A stretch of DNA of 64,000 nt, taken from NCBI RefSeq assembly GCF_030719215.1, contig NZ_CP120983.1, positions 4,464,001 to 4,528,000 of the forward strand. The letters are read 5' to 3'. Source of the DNA: Streptomyces sp. Alt3. Its GTDB lineage: Bacteria; Actinomycetota; Actinomycetes; Streptomycetales; Streptomycetaceae. The notes beneath the pieces were generated by a model. The model was given only the letters and a program-made list of their open reading frames with translations, was not told where the DNA came from and did no database searches. Of the stretch, positions 52,339 through 63,400 are shown piece after piece. Made by a program: the position numbers and the translations under genes. Position 1 is the first letter of the stretch. Each line of letters starts with the position of its first letter.

Positions 52339-52599
52339 CGCACTCTCGATCCTGGCACGGAAGAGCACACGATGTGCACGGCCTCGGGGGGTGTCGCGCC
52401 CGGCGGACGGCTCACGTGGTGATAAAGCCACCCGTTCTGTCCCTTCGTACGGGGCGGACGATCTTCCGTGCCGGACGGATGATCTTCGATCCGGTGCAAA
52501 GCGGATGGAAGCGCCCGGGAGCGGCCGTTCCGTGATGATGATCCGGAGAATTGTCGATCAGAGCGGCGGTTGGGGGCCGGAGTTGGGCGTGATCTCTCG

Positions 52600-52605
52600 T
52601 ACAGT
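52600..52605 (+). promoter_or_regulatory. -10 element TACAGT for a probably leaderless transcript
   Basis: TACAGT lies 7 bp before GTG 52613, with no ribosome-binding site. The 274-bp gap to mutY otherwise holds a repeated GGAtGATCTTC-type motif near 52455-52495 and no gene. Confidence 0.45.
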
Positions 52606-52612
52606 TCGGTCC

Positions 52613-53434
52613 GTGGGTTCTATGCGCAATCCGGTCGGGCCGCTTCCCTCCAGCATCTACTGGCGTAGGAGAGCAGTAGCGGTGCTGGTGATCGCGCTGC
52701 TCGCGGCCGTGGTCGCGTGGGCCGTCACCTCGGGTGGCGGCGGTGGCGGCGCGAAGGACGACGGAAAGCCGGGAGGCTCGGACCCCGCTCCGTCCATCAC
52801 TCCGGGACCCTCGAGTTCAGGTCCCGTCGTCGGCCAACCCCCGGGCGGACGCGACGAGTCGGGCGGCTCCGGGACCGGCGGCGACGCGGGATCCGGGTCG
52901 GACGGCGGAGCCGCCGGAACGGGCGGCGCGACAGGTTCGGCCACCGGTGGAGCAGGCTCCTCCGCATCGGCGGGTGCGACCGCGGGCACCGGTGGCGGCA
53001 CGGGCGGCCAGCAGGTGCCGGCCGGTTCTTCGCTCGCCGACTGCGCACCCTCCGCCCTGCGGCTGAGCCTGAGGACGGAGATCAGCTACGCACCGGACGA
53101 AGAGCCGAAGTTCCGGATCACCGCCAGGAACACCTCGGCCGCCGACTGCAAGGCAGACTTCGGCCCGAAGAGCGCGGTGCTCACCGTCACCGAGGCCGGC
53201 GAGGACGACGCGCAGGTGTGGTCCTCCGCGGACTGCCCCAAGGGCGGCGCCCTCTTCCTGAGGGTCCCGGCGGGAGCGACGGTCGTCCACACCGTGGAGT
53301 GGGACCGGAAGGGGAGCGCCCCCCGGTGCGCGAAACCGCCGGTCAAGGCCGCGGGCCCGGGGACGTACCTGCTGGAGGCCGAGGTCCCGGGCACGACCGT
53401 CCAGCCGGCGTCCTTCGTCCTGGCCAAGGACTGA
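52613..53434 (+). CDS. Secreted or membrane-anchored hypothetical protein
   Basis: The 273-residue protein begins MGSMRNPVGPLPSSIYWRRRAVAVLVIALLAAVVAWAV, a single N-terminal membrane helix at about residues 20-40. A long glycine-serine-rich linker (about 45-145) follows, then a compact domain with paired cysteines (DCAPSALRLSLRTEISYAPDEEPKFRITARNTSAADCKADF). The domain looks like an immunoglobulin-type beta sandwich. The function is unknown. GTG 52613 is used, and ATG 52622 is also possible. It is the last conserved-looking gene before the biosynthetic cluster. Confidence 0.82.
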   Translation: MGSMRNPVGPLPSSIYWRRRAVAVLVIALLAAVVAWAVTSGGGGGGAKDDGKPGGSDPAPSITPGPSSSGPVVGQPPGGRDESGGSGTGGDAGSGSDGGAAGTGGATGSATGGAGSSASAGATAGTGGGTGGQQVPAGSSLADCAPSALRLSLRTEISYAPDEEPKFRITARNTSAADCKADFGPKSAVLTVTEAGEDDAQVWSSADCPKGGALFLRVPAGATVVHTVEWDRKGSAPRCAKPPVKAAGPGTYLLEAEVPGTTVQPASFVLAKD

Positions 53435-53548
53435 CGCCCCGGGGGCCCACCGGACACGCGAGTCCGGCGGGCCCGGGTCTCGACGCCTCGGCGGCGACGG
53501 GGCATCCGGAACGGGCCGTTTCCGGCCGTCCGCCGGAGGCGCACGCAG

Positions 53549-56248
<2,700 letters not shown>

Positions 56249-56303
56249 GGGTGTCCTCCCCTGTCTGTCCGGCTGTCTGTCCAGCCGGCTGTTCGACGCT
56301 CTG

Positions 56304-57128
56304 TCAGCGGGCGGTGAAGCCGCCGTCGACGGTCATGACCGACCCCGTCACCTGCCGGGAGTCGTCCGAGACGAGGAAGACGACGGCCGCGGCCACGTCC
56401 TCCGGCTCGATCAGCGCGTTCATCGGCTGCGCCTCGGTGAACGCCTGCTCGTGCTCGCCCACGGGCACGTCGAGAGCCCGCGCGATCTCCGCCAGCATCC
56501 GGCCCTCCACCACCGTGTCGTCGCGCACCGAGCCCGGACAGACGGCGTTGACCCGCACCTTCGTGGGGGCGTAGTCGAGGGCGGCGGCCCTCGTCAGCCC
56601 GATCAGGCCGTGCTTGGCCGCCACGTACCCGGCGAAGTGCCGGTAACCGACCAGGCCGGCGGTGGAGGCGATGTTGACGATGCTGCCCGAGCGGCGTGCG
56701 CTCATCGCCTTGCCGACCGTACGGATCACCCGCCAGGCGCCGGAGAGGTCGACGTCGATCATCAGCGCCCACTCGTCCTCGCCGATCTCGTGCGCCGGCT
56801 TGCCCGAAGGGGCCGCGATCCCGGCGTTGTTGACCACGGCGTCGATCCGGCCGAAACGGTCCTCGGCCAGGGCGATCGCCGCCTCCACCGACCGCAGGTC
56901 ACGTACGTCGCACTCCGCCGTGGCGACCGCGGAGCCCCCCTTGCGGCAGAGCGCCGCGGTGTGCGCGAGCTGGCCCGCCGTGCCGAGCGGGTAGGGCACC
57001 CCGGGCAGGTCACCGCAGAGATCGAGCAGCATCAGGTCGGCGCCCTCGGCCGCGCACGCCACCGCGGTGGCACGGCCGAGGCCACGGGCCGCCCCGGTGA
57101 CGACGACGGTCTTCCCCTTCAGGCGCAC
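56304..57128 (-). CDS. SDR oxidoreductase of the mycofactocin-coupled type
   Basis: The 274-residue Rossmann enzyme has cofactor motif TGAARGLGRA (residues 11-20), NNAG (100-103) and the catalytic triad serine 155, tyrosine 168 and lysine 172 (YVAAK). The insert LDLCGDLPGVPYPLGTAGQLAHTAAL at about 35-60 is the signature of SDRs that keep their nicotinamide bound and use mycofactocin as acceptor. It starts at GTG 57128, overlapping the thioesterase end by 10 bp. It probably oxidises or reduces a hydroxyl or keto group of the cluster product. No mycofactocin biosynthesis genes are in the window. Confidence 0.88.
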   Translation of the reverse strand: MRLKGKTVVVTGAARGLGRATAVACAAEGADLMLLDLCGDLPGVPYPLGTAGQLAHTAALCRKGGSAVATAECDVRDLRSVEAAIALAEDRFGRIDAVVNNAGIAAPSGKPAHEIGEDEWALMIDVDLSGAWRVIRTVGKAMSARRSGSIVNIASTAGLVGYRHFAGYVAAKHGLIGLTRAAALDYAPTKVRVNAVCPGSVRDDTVVEGRMLAEIARALDVPVGEHEQAFTEAQPMNALIEPEDVAAAVVFLVSDDSRQVTGSVMTVDGGFTAR

Positions 57129-57853
57129 GGCTCGCCCGCCCCCGCGCCGAGCCGGCCGGAGACGACCTCCAGCAGTGCCCGGGGCGACTCGGTGAGGTAC
57201 ATGTGGCCGCCCGCCTGTTCCACGTAACGGAAGTCCGCTCCGGCGACCTTCGACCAGGCGGCGGCCTCGTCGCGGCTGACCAGCTCGTCGTCGGCGCCGC
57301 GCAGGGAGGTGAGGGGGACGGGCAGCGGGAGATCGGTGCCCGGCACGTAGTTCTCGTGCATCTCGACGTCCGCCCGCAGGGTGGGGAGGATCATCTCCCT
57401 CATCTCGGGGTCCTCCAGCGCCTCGTGCGTGTAGCCGGCGAACTCGTTGACGCGTGCCAGGAAGGCGTCGTCGGGCAGACCGGTGGCGCGCCGGGAGCGC
57501 TGTTCGGCGGGCTGCGGGGACCCGCTGACGAACAGCCCGGCCGGCTCGACGCCCGGCTCGGAGACCAGCCGGTGCGCCAGCTCGTAGGCGAGTACGGCAC
57601 CGAGGCTGTGCCCGAACAGCGCGATCCGGTGCGGCCGCGCCGAGTCGTCCAGGGCGTGGCGGAGGTCGGCCAGCAGTCCGTCGGCGGCGGCTCCGGCGTC
57701 CGTGTACGGTTCCTCGTCGATCCGCCGCTCCCGGCCCGGGAGCTGCAGCGGGAGGATGGTCAGCGCGTCACCGGCGAGCCGCTGCCACGGGCGGTAGAAG
57801 GAGGCGCCGGCGCCGGCGAAGGGCAGGCAGACGAGGGTGGTGCGGACGGACAT
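57119..57853 (-). CDS. Type II thioesterase
   Basis: The 244-residue alpha/beta hydrolase has nucleophile GHSLGAV with serine 83, the LPFAGAGASFYRPW N-terminus and the acid and histidine in RGADDELV and GGHMYL. Type II thioesterases of this kind remove misprimed or stalled groups from carrier proteins in NRPS/PKS systems. It sits one base after the P450 stop and overlaps the SDR gene, so it is cotranscribed. It is distinct from the thioesterase domain fused to the PKS. Confidence 0.93.
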   Translation of the reverse strand: MSVRTTLVCLPFAGAGASFYRPWQRLAGDALTILPLQLPGRERRIDEEPYTDAGAAADGLLADLRHALDDSARPHRIALFGHSLGAVLAYELAHRLVSEPGVEPAGLFVSGSPQPAEQRSRRATGLPDDAFLARVNEFAGYTHEALEDPEMREMILPTLRADVEMHENYVPGTDLPLPVPLTSLRGADDELVSRDEAAAWSKVAGADFRYVEQAGGHMYLTESPRALLEVVSGRLGAGAGEPCA

Positions 57854-57854
57854 C

Positions 57855-59102
57855 TCAGCCCTCCAGGGTGTCGGAGGCCAGCCGGGCGTCGTACCGCACC
57901 GGCAGCGACTTCAGACCGCGGCTCGTGGAGTTGTCGAAGACCCAGTCCAGCTGGTCGTGCGGCACCGCCAGCTCCAGGCCGCGCAGTCTGCGCAGCAGGG
58001 TGGGGAAGGCCACCAGCCCCTCGACGCGGGAGAGCGGCGCGCCCACGCAGAAGTGCGCTCCCTGGCCGAAGGCCAGATGGCGGTTGGAGGCGCGCGTGAT
58101 GTCGAGCCGGTCGGGGTCCTCGAACGCCTCCGGGTCACGGTTGGCGGAGTCCATCAGGATGTGCACGAAGCCCTCCTTGGGAATGGGGCAGCCCGCCAGC
58201 TCCATGTCCTCGGTGGCCACCCGCAGCGTCCCGCGGTAGACCGGGGGCTCGAAGCGCAGGAACTCCTCGACGGCCGTCTCGGCCAGCTCCGGCTTCGAGC
58301 GCAGCAGTTCCAGCTGGTCCGGGTGGCTGAACAGCGCCTGCATCCCGTTCCCGATCAGGTTGGCCGTGGTCTTGTGGCCCGCGATGATCAGCAGGACGAG
58401 CGTCGAGACGAGCTCGTCGTTGGTGAAGACGTCCTCGTCGGCGGCCCTCAGCAGGATGCTGACCAGGTCCTCGCCCAGGCCGGAGCTCCGTCTCTGGTCC
58501 AGCAGGTCGACGAGGTAGCGCTCGATCCCGTCGCTCGCCAGCTTCAGCTGCCGGTTCGACTCCTCGTCCGCGAACGGGGCGCCGCTGAGCCAGTAGCCCC
58601 AGGCGTGCAGCTCCGGGCGGTCCTCGATCGGTACGCCGAGGAACTCGCATATGACGCGCATGGGCAGCGTGAACGCGAACTCCATCAGGTCGACCTCGCC
58701 CGACTCGGGGAAGGCGTCGATGATCTCGTCGGTGATCTCCTGGATGCGGGGCTGCAGCAGCGCCATCCGGCGGGGCACGAACGCCCTGCTGACCAGCCTG
58801 CGCAGCCGGGTGTGCTCCGGCGCGTCCGCGGTGATCATGTTGCGTATGAGGACCGGGCTGCTGTCCTCCAGGAGCTCCCGGAACCAGGCCGGGGAGTTCT
58901 CCACCTGCTTGGACAGACGGGGGTCGCTGAACCCCTTGAGCGCGGTCTCGTAGTCGGCGACGACGTACGCGTCGCCGCCCGGCGGGTAGTTGATGGCGCG
59001 TACGGGGCAGCCTGCCGCGCGCAGCCGCTTGTTGGCCGCGTGGGTGTCGCCGGGCTCGGGTGCCGTGAAGAACTCCGGCGGCAGCTGGTCGGTCTCGGCC
59101 AT
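57855..59102 (-). CDS. Cytochrome P450 (CYP107-like) with unusual I-helix
   Basis: The 415-residue P450 has the K-helix ExxR at 280-283, heme loop FGQGAHFCVGAPLSRVEG with ligand cysteine 352, and the C-helix HTRLRRLVSRAF. The I-helix, normally AG-x-(D/E)-T, reads AGHKTT, so lysine 244 replaces the acid that delivers protons during oxygen activation. The substrate is unknown, possibly a carrier-bound intermediate. It starts at ATG 59102 and overlaps the MFS stop by one base. Apart from the lysine it looks intact. Confidence 0.92.
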   Translation of the reverse strand: MAETDQLPPEFFTAPEPGDTHAANKRLRAAGCPVRAINYPPGGDAYVVADYETALKGFSDPRLSKQVENSPAWFRELLEDSSPVLIRNMITADAPEHTRLRRLVSRAFVPRRMALLQPRIQEITDEIIDAFPESGEVDLMEFAFTLPMRVICEFLGVPIEDRPELHAWGYWLSGAPFADEESNRQLKLASDGIERYLVDLLDQRRSSGLGEDLVSILLRAADEDVFTNDELVSTLVLLIIAGHKTTANLIGNGMQALFSHPDQLELLRSKPELAETAVEEFLRFEPPVYRGTLRVATEDMELAGCPIPKEGFVHILMDSANRDPEAFEDPDRLDITRASNRHLAFGQGAHFCVGAPLSRVEGLVAFPTLLRRLRGLELAVPHDQLDWVFDNSTSRGLKSLPVRYDARLASDTLEG

Positions 59103-60442
59103 CACGTCTCCTTGGGAGTGGGGTGTGCGTCGGGGGCCGCGCCGGCGTCTGCGTAGTGCTCGGGCGGCGCGAGCTTGCGGATGACAGGGCTGAGCGTGGG
59201 CAGTGCCGCGAGGGCGGAGACGATGGCCATGGTGGTGAACACCCAGGTGGCGCCCGCCAGGTCGAAGATGGTCCCGACGGCGAACACGCCGATCGGCGCC
59301 GCGATCATCGACATGAACATCACCGCGCCCAGTACGCGGCCCTGCACCTTGTCGGGTGCCATGGCGGCCAGGTAGGCGAGGAACAGCGCGCTGGTGACCG
59401 GCCCGCGCAGGAACACGCAGGCCACGATGATGCCGAGCGGGATCAGCCCGGAGACGTTCGCCAGCAGGACGGCGGCGACCGGACCGATCCAGGCGGCGGT
59501 GAGGAAGAGCACCGGCGGGCGCACCCGCTTGATGATCGGGCCCGCCAGCAGGGAGCCGACCAGTCCGCCGACGCCGGCGATCGAGAGCAGCATGCCGGTG
59601 AAGGCCGGGGACGCGCCCCGGCTCTCGGCGGTGGCGATCAGCGCGAGGAAGACTCCGGTGTGGGTGAACGCCATGTTCGAGCCCATGATCCAGATGATCA
59701 GGAGGCGCAGGACCGGCTGCCGGGCCAGGAACTTGAAGCCCTCCACCGCGTGGCGCTTCTCCCCCGGTGCCGCGTTCTCCACCTTGAGGGGCTTGCGGAT
59801 GAACAGCAGCAGCACCGTGGAGACCAGGAAGGCCACGGCCGAGCTCAGGAACGGGAACGCCCGGCCGACCGCGAAGAGCGAGCCGCCCAGCGGCGGGCCG
59901 CCCATGGTCGCCGCGAAGTACCGGACCTGGTTCTGCGCCGTCGCCTGGGTGAGCTGCGACGGAGGCACCAGCTGTTTGATGACCGCGAGCCCGGTCGGGT
60001 TCGAGACGCCCAGGCAGACCGCCGAACCGACGGCGATGCCGAAGATGATGAACGGGTTGGTGTCCTCGGTCCAGATGAGCAGGGCGAAGAGCCCGAGCAG
60101 GACGACGCGGACCAGGTTGCAGACGATGAGGATCATCCGCCGGTCGACCCGGTCGGCCAGGGTTCCGCCGGGGATCGACATGACGCTCGCCGTGAGCAGC
60201 TGGGCCGATCCCACGGCACCCGCGTAGAAGGCGGAGCCGGTGGTGGTCAGGATCAGCAGCGGATAGGCGACCTCCGCGGCCTCCTTGGCCAGGGCGGCGA
60301 ACGCCTCGGAGGTCCACAGCGCCTGGAAGTTGCCGTTGCGCAGCAGCGGGGTCTCCGCGGTCGCCGCGTCCGGGGCCGCCGTCGTCACGGCTGCGGGATC
60401 AGGGGTGTCGACCCCGCCCGGTGGTTTGTCGGACATCGTCAT
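59102..60442 (-). CDS. MFS transporter (MFS_3, enterobactin-exporter-like)
   Basis: The 446-residue protein has about 12 membrane segments, with the motif GGTLADRVDRRM after segment 2 and GGPPLGGSLFAVGRAFPF in the middle. An initial disordered proline-rich section of about 40 residues precedes the first segment. The ATG at 60442 overlaps the PKS stop by ATGA; an internal ATG at 60436 is also possible. Export of the cluster product is the likely role. Confidence 0.9.
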   Translation of the reverse strand: MTMSDKPPGGVDTPDPAAVTTAAPDAATAETPLLRNGNFQALWTSEAFAALAKEAAEVAYPLLILTTTGSAFYAGAVGSAQLLTASVMSIPGGTLADRVDRRMILIVCNLVRVVLLGLFALLIWTEDTNPFIIFGIAVGSAVCLGVSNPTGLAVIKQLVPPSQLTQATAQNQVRYFAATMGGPPLGGSLFAVGRAFPFLSSAVAFLVSTVLLLFIRKPLKVENAAPGEKRHAVEGFKFLARQPVLRLLIIWIMGSNMAFTHTGVFLALIATAESRGASPAFTGMLLSIAGVGGLVGSLLAGPIIKRVRPPVLFLTAAWIGPVAAVLLANVSGLIPLGIIVACVFLRGPVTSALFLAYLAAMAPDKVQGRVLGAVMFMSMIAAPIGVFAVGTIFDLAGATWVFTTMAIVSALAALPTLSPVIRKLAPPEHYADAGAAPDAHPTPKET

Positions 60443-63400
60443 CTCTTTCCCTGCTCGGCCGAGGCTTCGGCCGGAAGTGCATGCGCCAGCTTCAGCGCCA
60501 GATCGCCCGCGTACGGGCCGGTGAGCATCGACCAGTGGTCGCCGCCGACCGGCTCGACCCGGATCCCGTCCCCGTAGAGCCCGGACAACCGGCCGCGCAG
60601 CCGGTCCGCCTCCGCCGGCCCGCTCGACGCCTTGAAGAGCACGACCGGGCACGCGACGGGGCGAGGCCGGTAACGCAGCAGCGTCGCCTGATTGGCGACG
60701 AACTGCCTGCGCAGGGCCGTGCTGCGCCCAAGGCGTCGTCCCATCGGGCCGATTCCGAGCAGCGCCTCGGCCTGGGACCGCAGCCCGGCGCGCAGGAACT
60801 CGGGGGCGAAGGACACCGGCAGACCCCCGGTGTCCGGGACGAAGCCGTCCAGGCACACGAGGAGGTCCACACGCTTGCCGAGCCGTGCGAGGCGGTACGC
60901 CATCTCATGGGCGACGACCGCGCCGAACGACCATCCGCCGAGCGTGTAGGGGCCCTCGGGCTGGGTGCGGAGCAGCGCGGTGACGTGGTCGGCCGCGATG
61001 GCCGGGATCGTGCGGGTGCGCGGACCCCCGGGGTCCTCCAGTCCGAGGACCGGCCGGTCCTCGGCGAGGGGCGCCAGCAGGGCGGCCAGTTCCCGGTAGG
61101 GGAGTGCGGTGCCCGTGGCGTCCGCGACGAGGAAAACCGGCCGGCCCGGACCGCCTTCGGCCAGGGTGGCGACCCCCGGGACCGGGAGAGTGCCCGTCGC
61201 CGCCGGGGCGGGCCGCGCGGGCGACTGCCGCTCGACGGTCTCGACGAGCCGGCCGAACGACGGCGCACGGGAGAAGTCGGTCACGGACAGCACGCAGCCG
61301 GTGAGCTCCCTGACCTGGGCCGTCAGGGTGACGGCCATGAGCGACTCGCCGCCCAGGGCGAAGAAGCTGTCGTCGTCGAGCGCCACCGGGACGCCGAGGG
61401 TGCGGCACCACAGCTCCGCCAGCACGGCACGCGTGTCGGGCCGTCGGGCCGGTGACGAGGCCGGTGACGGCGCCGATACCGATGCCGGGGCGCGCGGTGC
61501 CACCGGCGCGGGCGGGAGGGCCTCGTCCGCCTGTTCCGGGTCCTCTCCGAGGAACTGGTATCCCGGCAGGGAGCAGCGCGACGGCCTCTCCTCGCCGGCT
61601 CCGGGCGCCGTGTCGAGCACGTCCTCCAGCGCGCGGTCGGCGCCGAGTTCCCACAGGGTGGCCAGCGCCCTCAGCAGCCCCGCCTCGGCCGGGTCCTCGC
61701 GCCGGGAGGTCAGCGGCACCGCGGTGAAGGAGCTGTCCCAGCCGGGGGTGCGGCGCAGGCCGCCGATCATCGAGCTGCCGGGGCCCAGTTCGACGTACGT
61801 CGTGCAGCCCGAGCCGAGCAGGGTGCTCATCGCCTCCCCGAGGAGGACGGGCCTGCGCAGTTGCGCGGCCCAGTAGCCGGGGTCCGTCACCTCCTGCGGA
61901 TCGGCCCGTCGTCCGGTGGTGCCGGATATGAGGGGCTGCCGCGGAGGACGGACGGGCATCGACGAAATGGCGGCCCGTACCTCCTCGGCAGCCCCGTCCA
62001 TGGCCTTCGAGTGGAAGGCGCGCCGGGTGTGGATCAGGGTGGTCCCGAGTCCGGCCAGGCGGTCGCCCGCGAGCAGCTCCGTCATCGCCGCCTCGGGTCC
62101 GGACAGGACGACGGAGCCGGTGGCCTCGACGGCGACGGTGACCTCGCCGTCCCCGGGCAGCCGGGGGACGACCTCGTCGGCGGAGGCGGCGACGCTCACC
62201 ATGCGGCCGGGCTCGGTGTCCCACATCGCCCGGGCGCGGCGGTGCACCAGGTCCGCGGCGTCCTGCGGGGCCCAGACCCCGGCGAGCGCGGCGGCCACGT
62301 ACTCGCCGATGCTGTTGCCCAGCATCGCGGCCGGGCGGATGTTCCATGCCTGAAGCTGGCGTCCGAAGGCGTAGCCGAGTGCGAACAGGCCCAGTTGCTG
62401 GTGGACGGTGTCGGCGAACCAGTCCTGGTCCGCCGGGTCGGTGACGACCGGGGTGAGGTCGATGTCGTGCGCGTCGCGCACGCCCTTGCGTATCTCGTCG
62501 AACTCCGCCCGGAATCCCGGCAGCAGCTGGTACGCGGCGGTGCCCGCGCCGTGCCGCAGGGTGCCCTGGCCGGGGAAGAGGAAGGCGACCTTGCCCAGCT
62601 TCCGCGGGGGCGGCCCGGGCTGCGCCGCGCCTCGCAGGAGTCGCGCCGCCGCCGCGGGGTCCGCCGCGACCAGTGCCTTGCGGTGCCGGTGCACGCGCCG
62701 CTCGGCGAGGGTGCGGGACACCTCGGCGAGCGTGGGAGCCGCCTTGCCGGGGGCGGCCGCTTCGAGCCGGTCGGCGAGCGCCCCGGCCAGCCGTCCGAGC
62801 GCGTCCGGTGAGGCCGCCGACAGGGTGAGCGGGCGGAAGCCGGGACGTCCCTTGCGCGGAGCGCGGCTCGGAGCCCCCTGGAGGAGGACGTGGGCGTTGG
62901 TGCCGCCCACACCGAAGGAGCTGACTGCCGCGAGCCGGGTCCCGCGGTCGGGCCAGGGCTCGTTGGCCGCGGCGATCCGGAAGGGCGAAGTCTCCAGTTC
63001 CAGAAGCGGGTTGGGGCCGGTGAAGTGGGCGGTGGGCACGATCTGCCCCCGCTCCAGCATCAGCACGGTCTTGATCAGCCCCGCGACGCCGGCCACGACC
63101 CCGGTGTGCCCGATGTTCCCCTTGACCGCGCCCAGCAGGCACTGCCCGGTGGTGCCTGCGGAGTCGCGGAAGACATCGGTCAGCGCCTCCACCTCGATCG
63201 GGTCGCCGAGCCGGGTCGCCGTACCGTGCGCCTCCACGTAGTCGATGTCCGCCGGATCGATCCCGGCGATCCGCTGGGCGGCGCGGATCACCTCGCTCTG
63301 GCCGGGGACGGACGGCGCGGTGTACGCCATCTTGTCCGAGCCGTCGTTGTTGATCGCGGTGCCCGCGATCACCCCGGCTATCCGGTCGCCGTCACGCAGC

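Noticed and set aside
59103..60317. Extended P450 frame upstream of 59102
   Set aside because: The extra sequence is an alternative frame of the MFS gene; the ATG at 59102 starts a standard P450.
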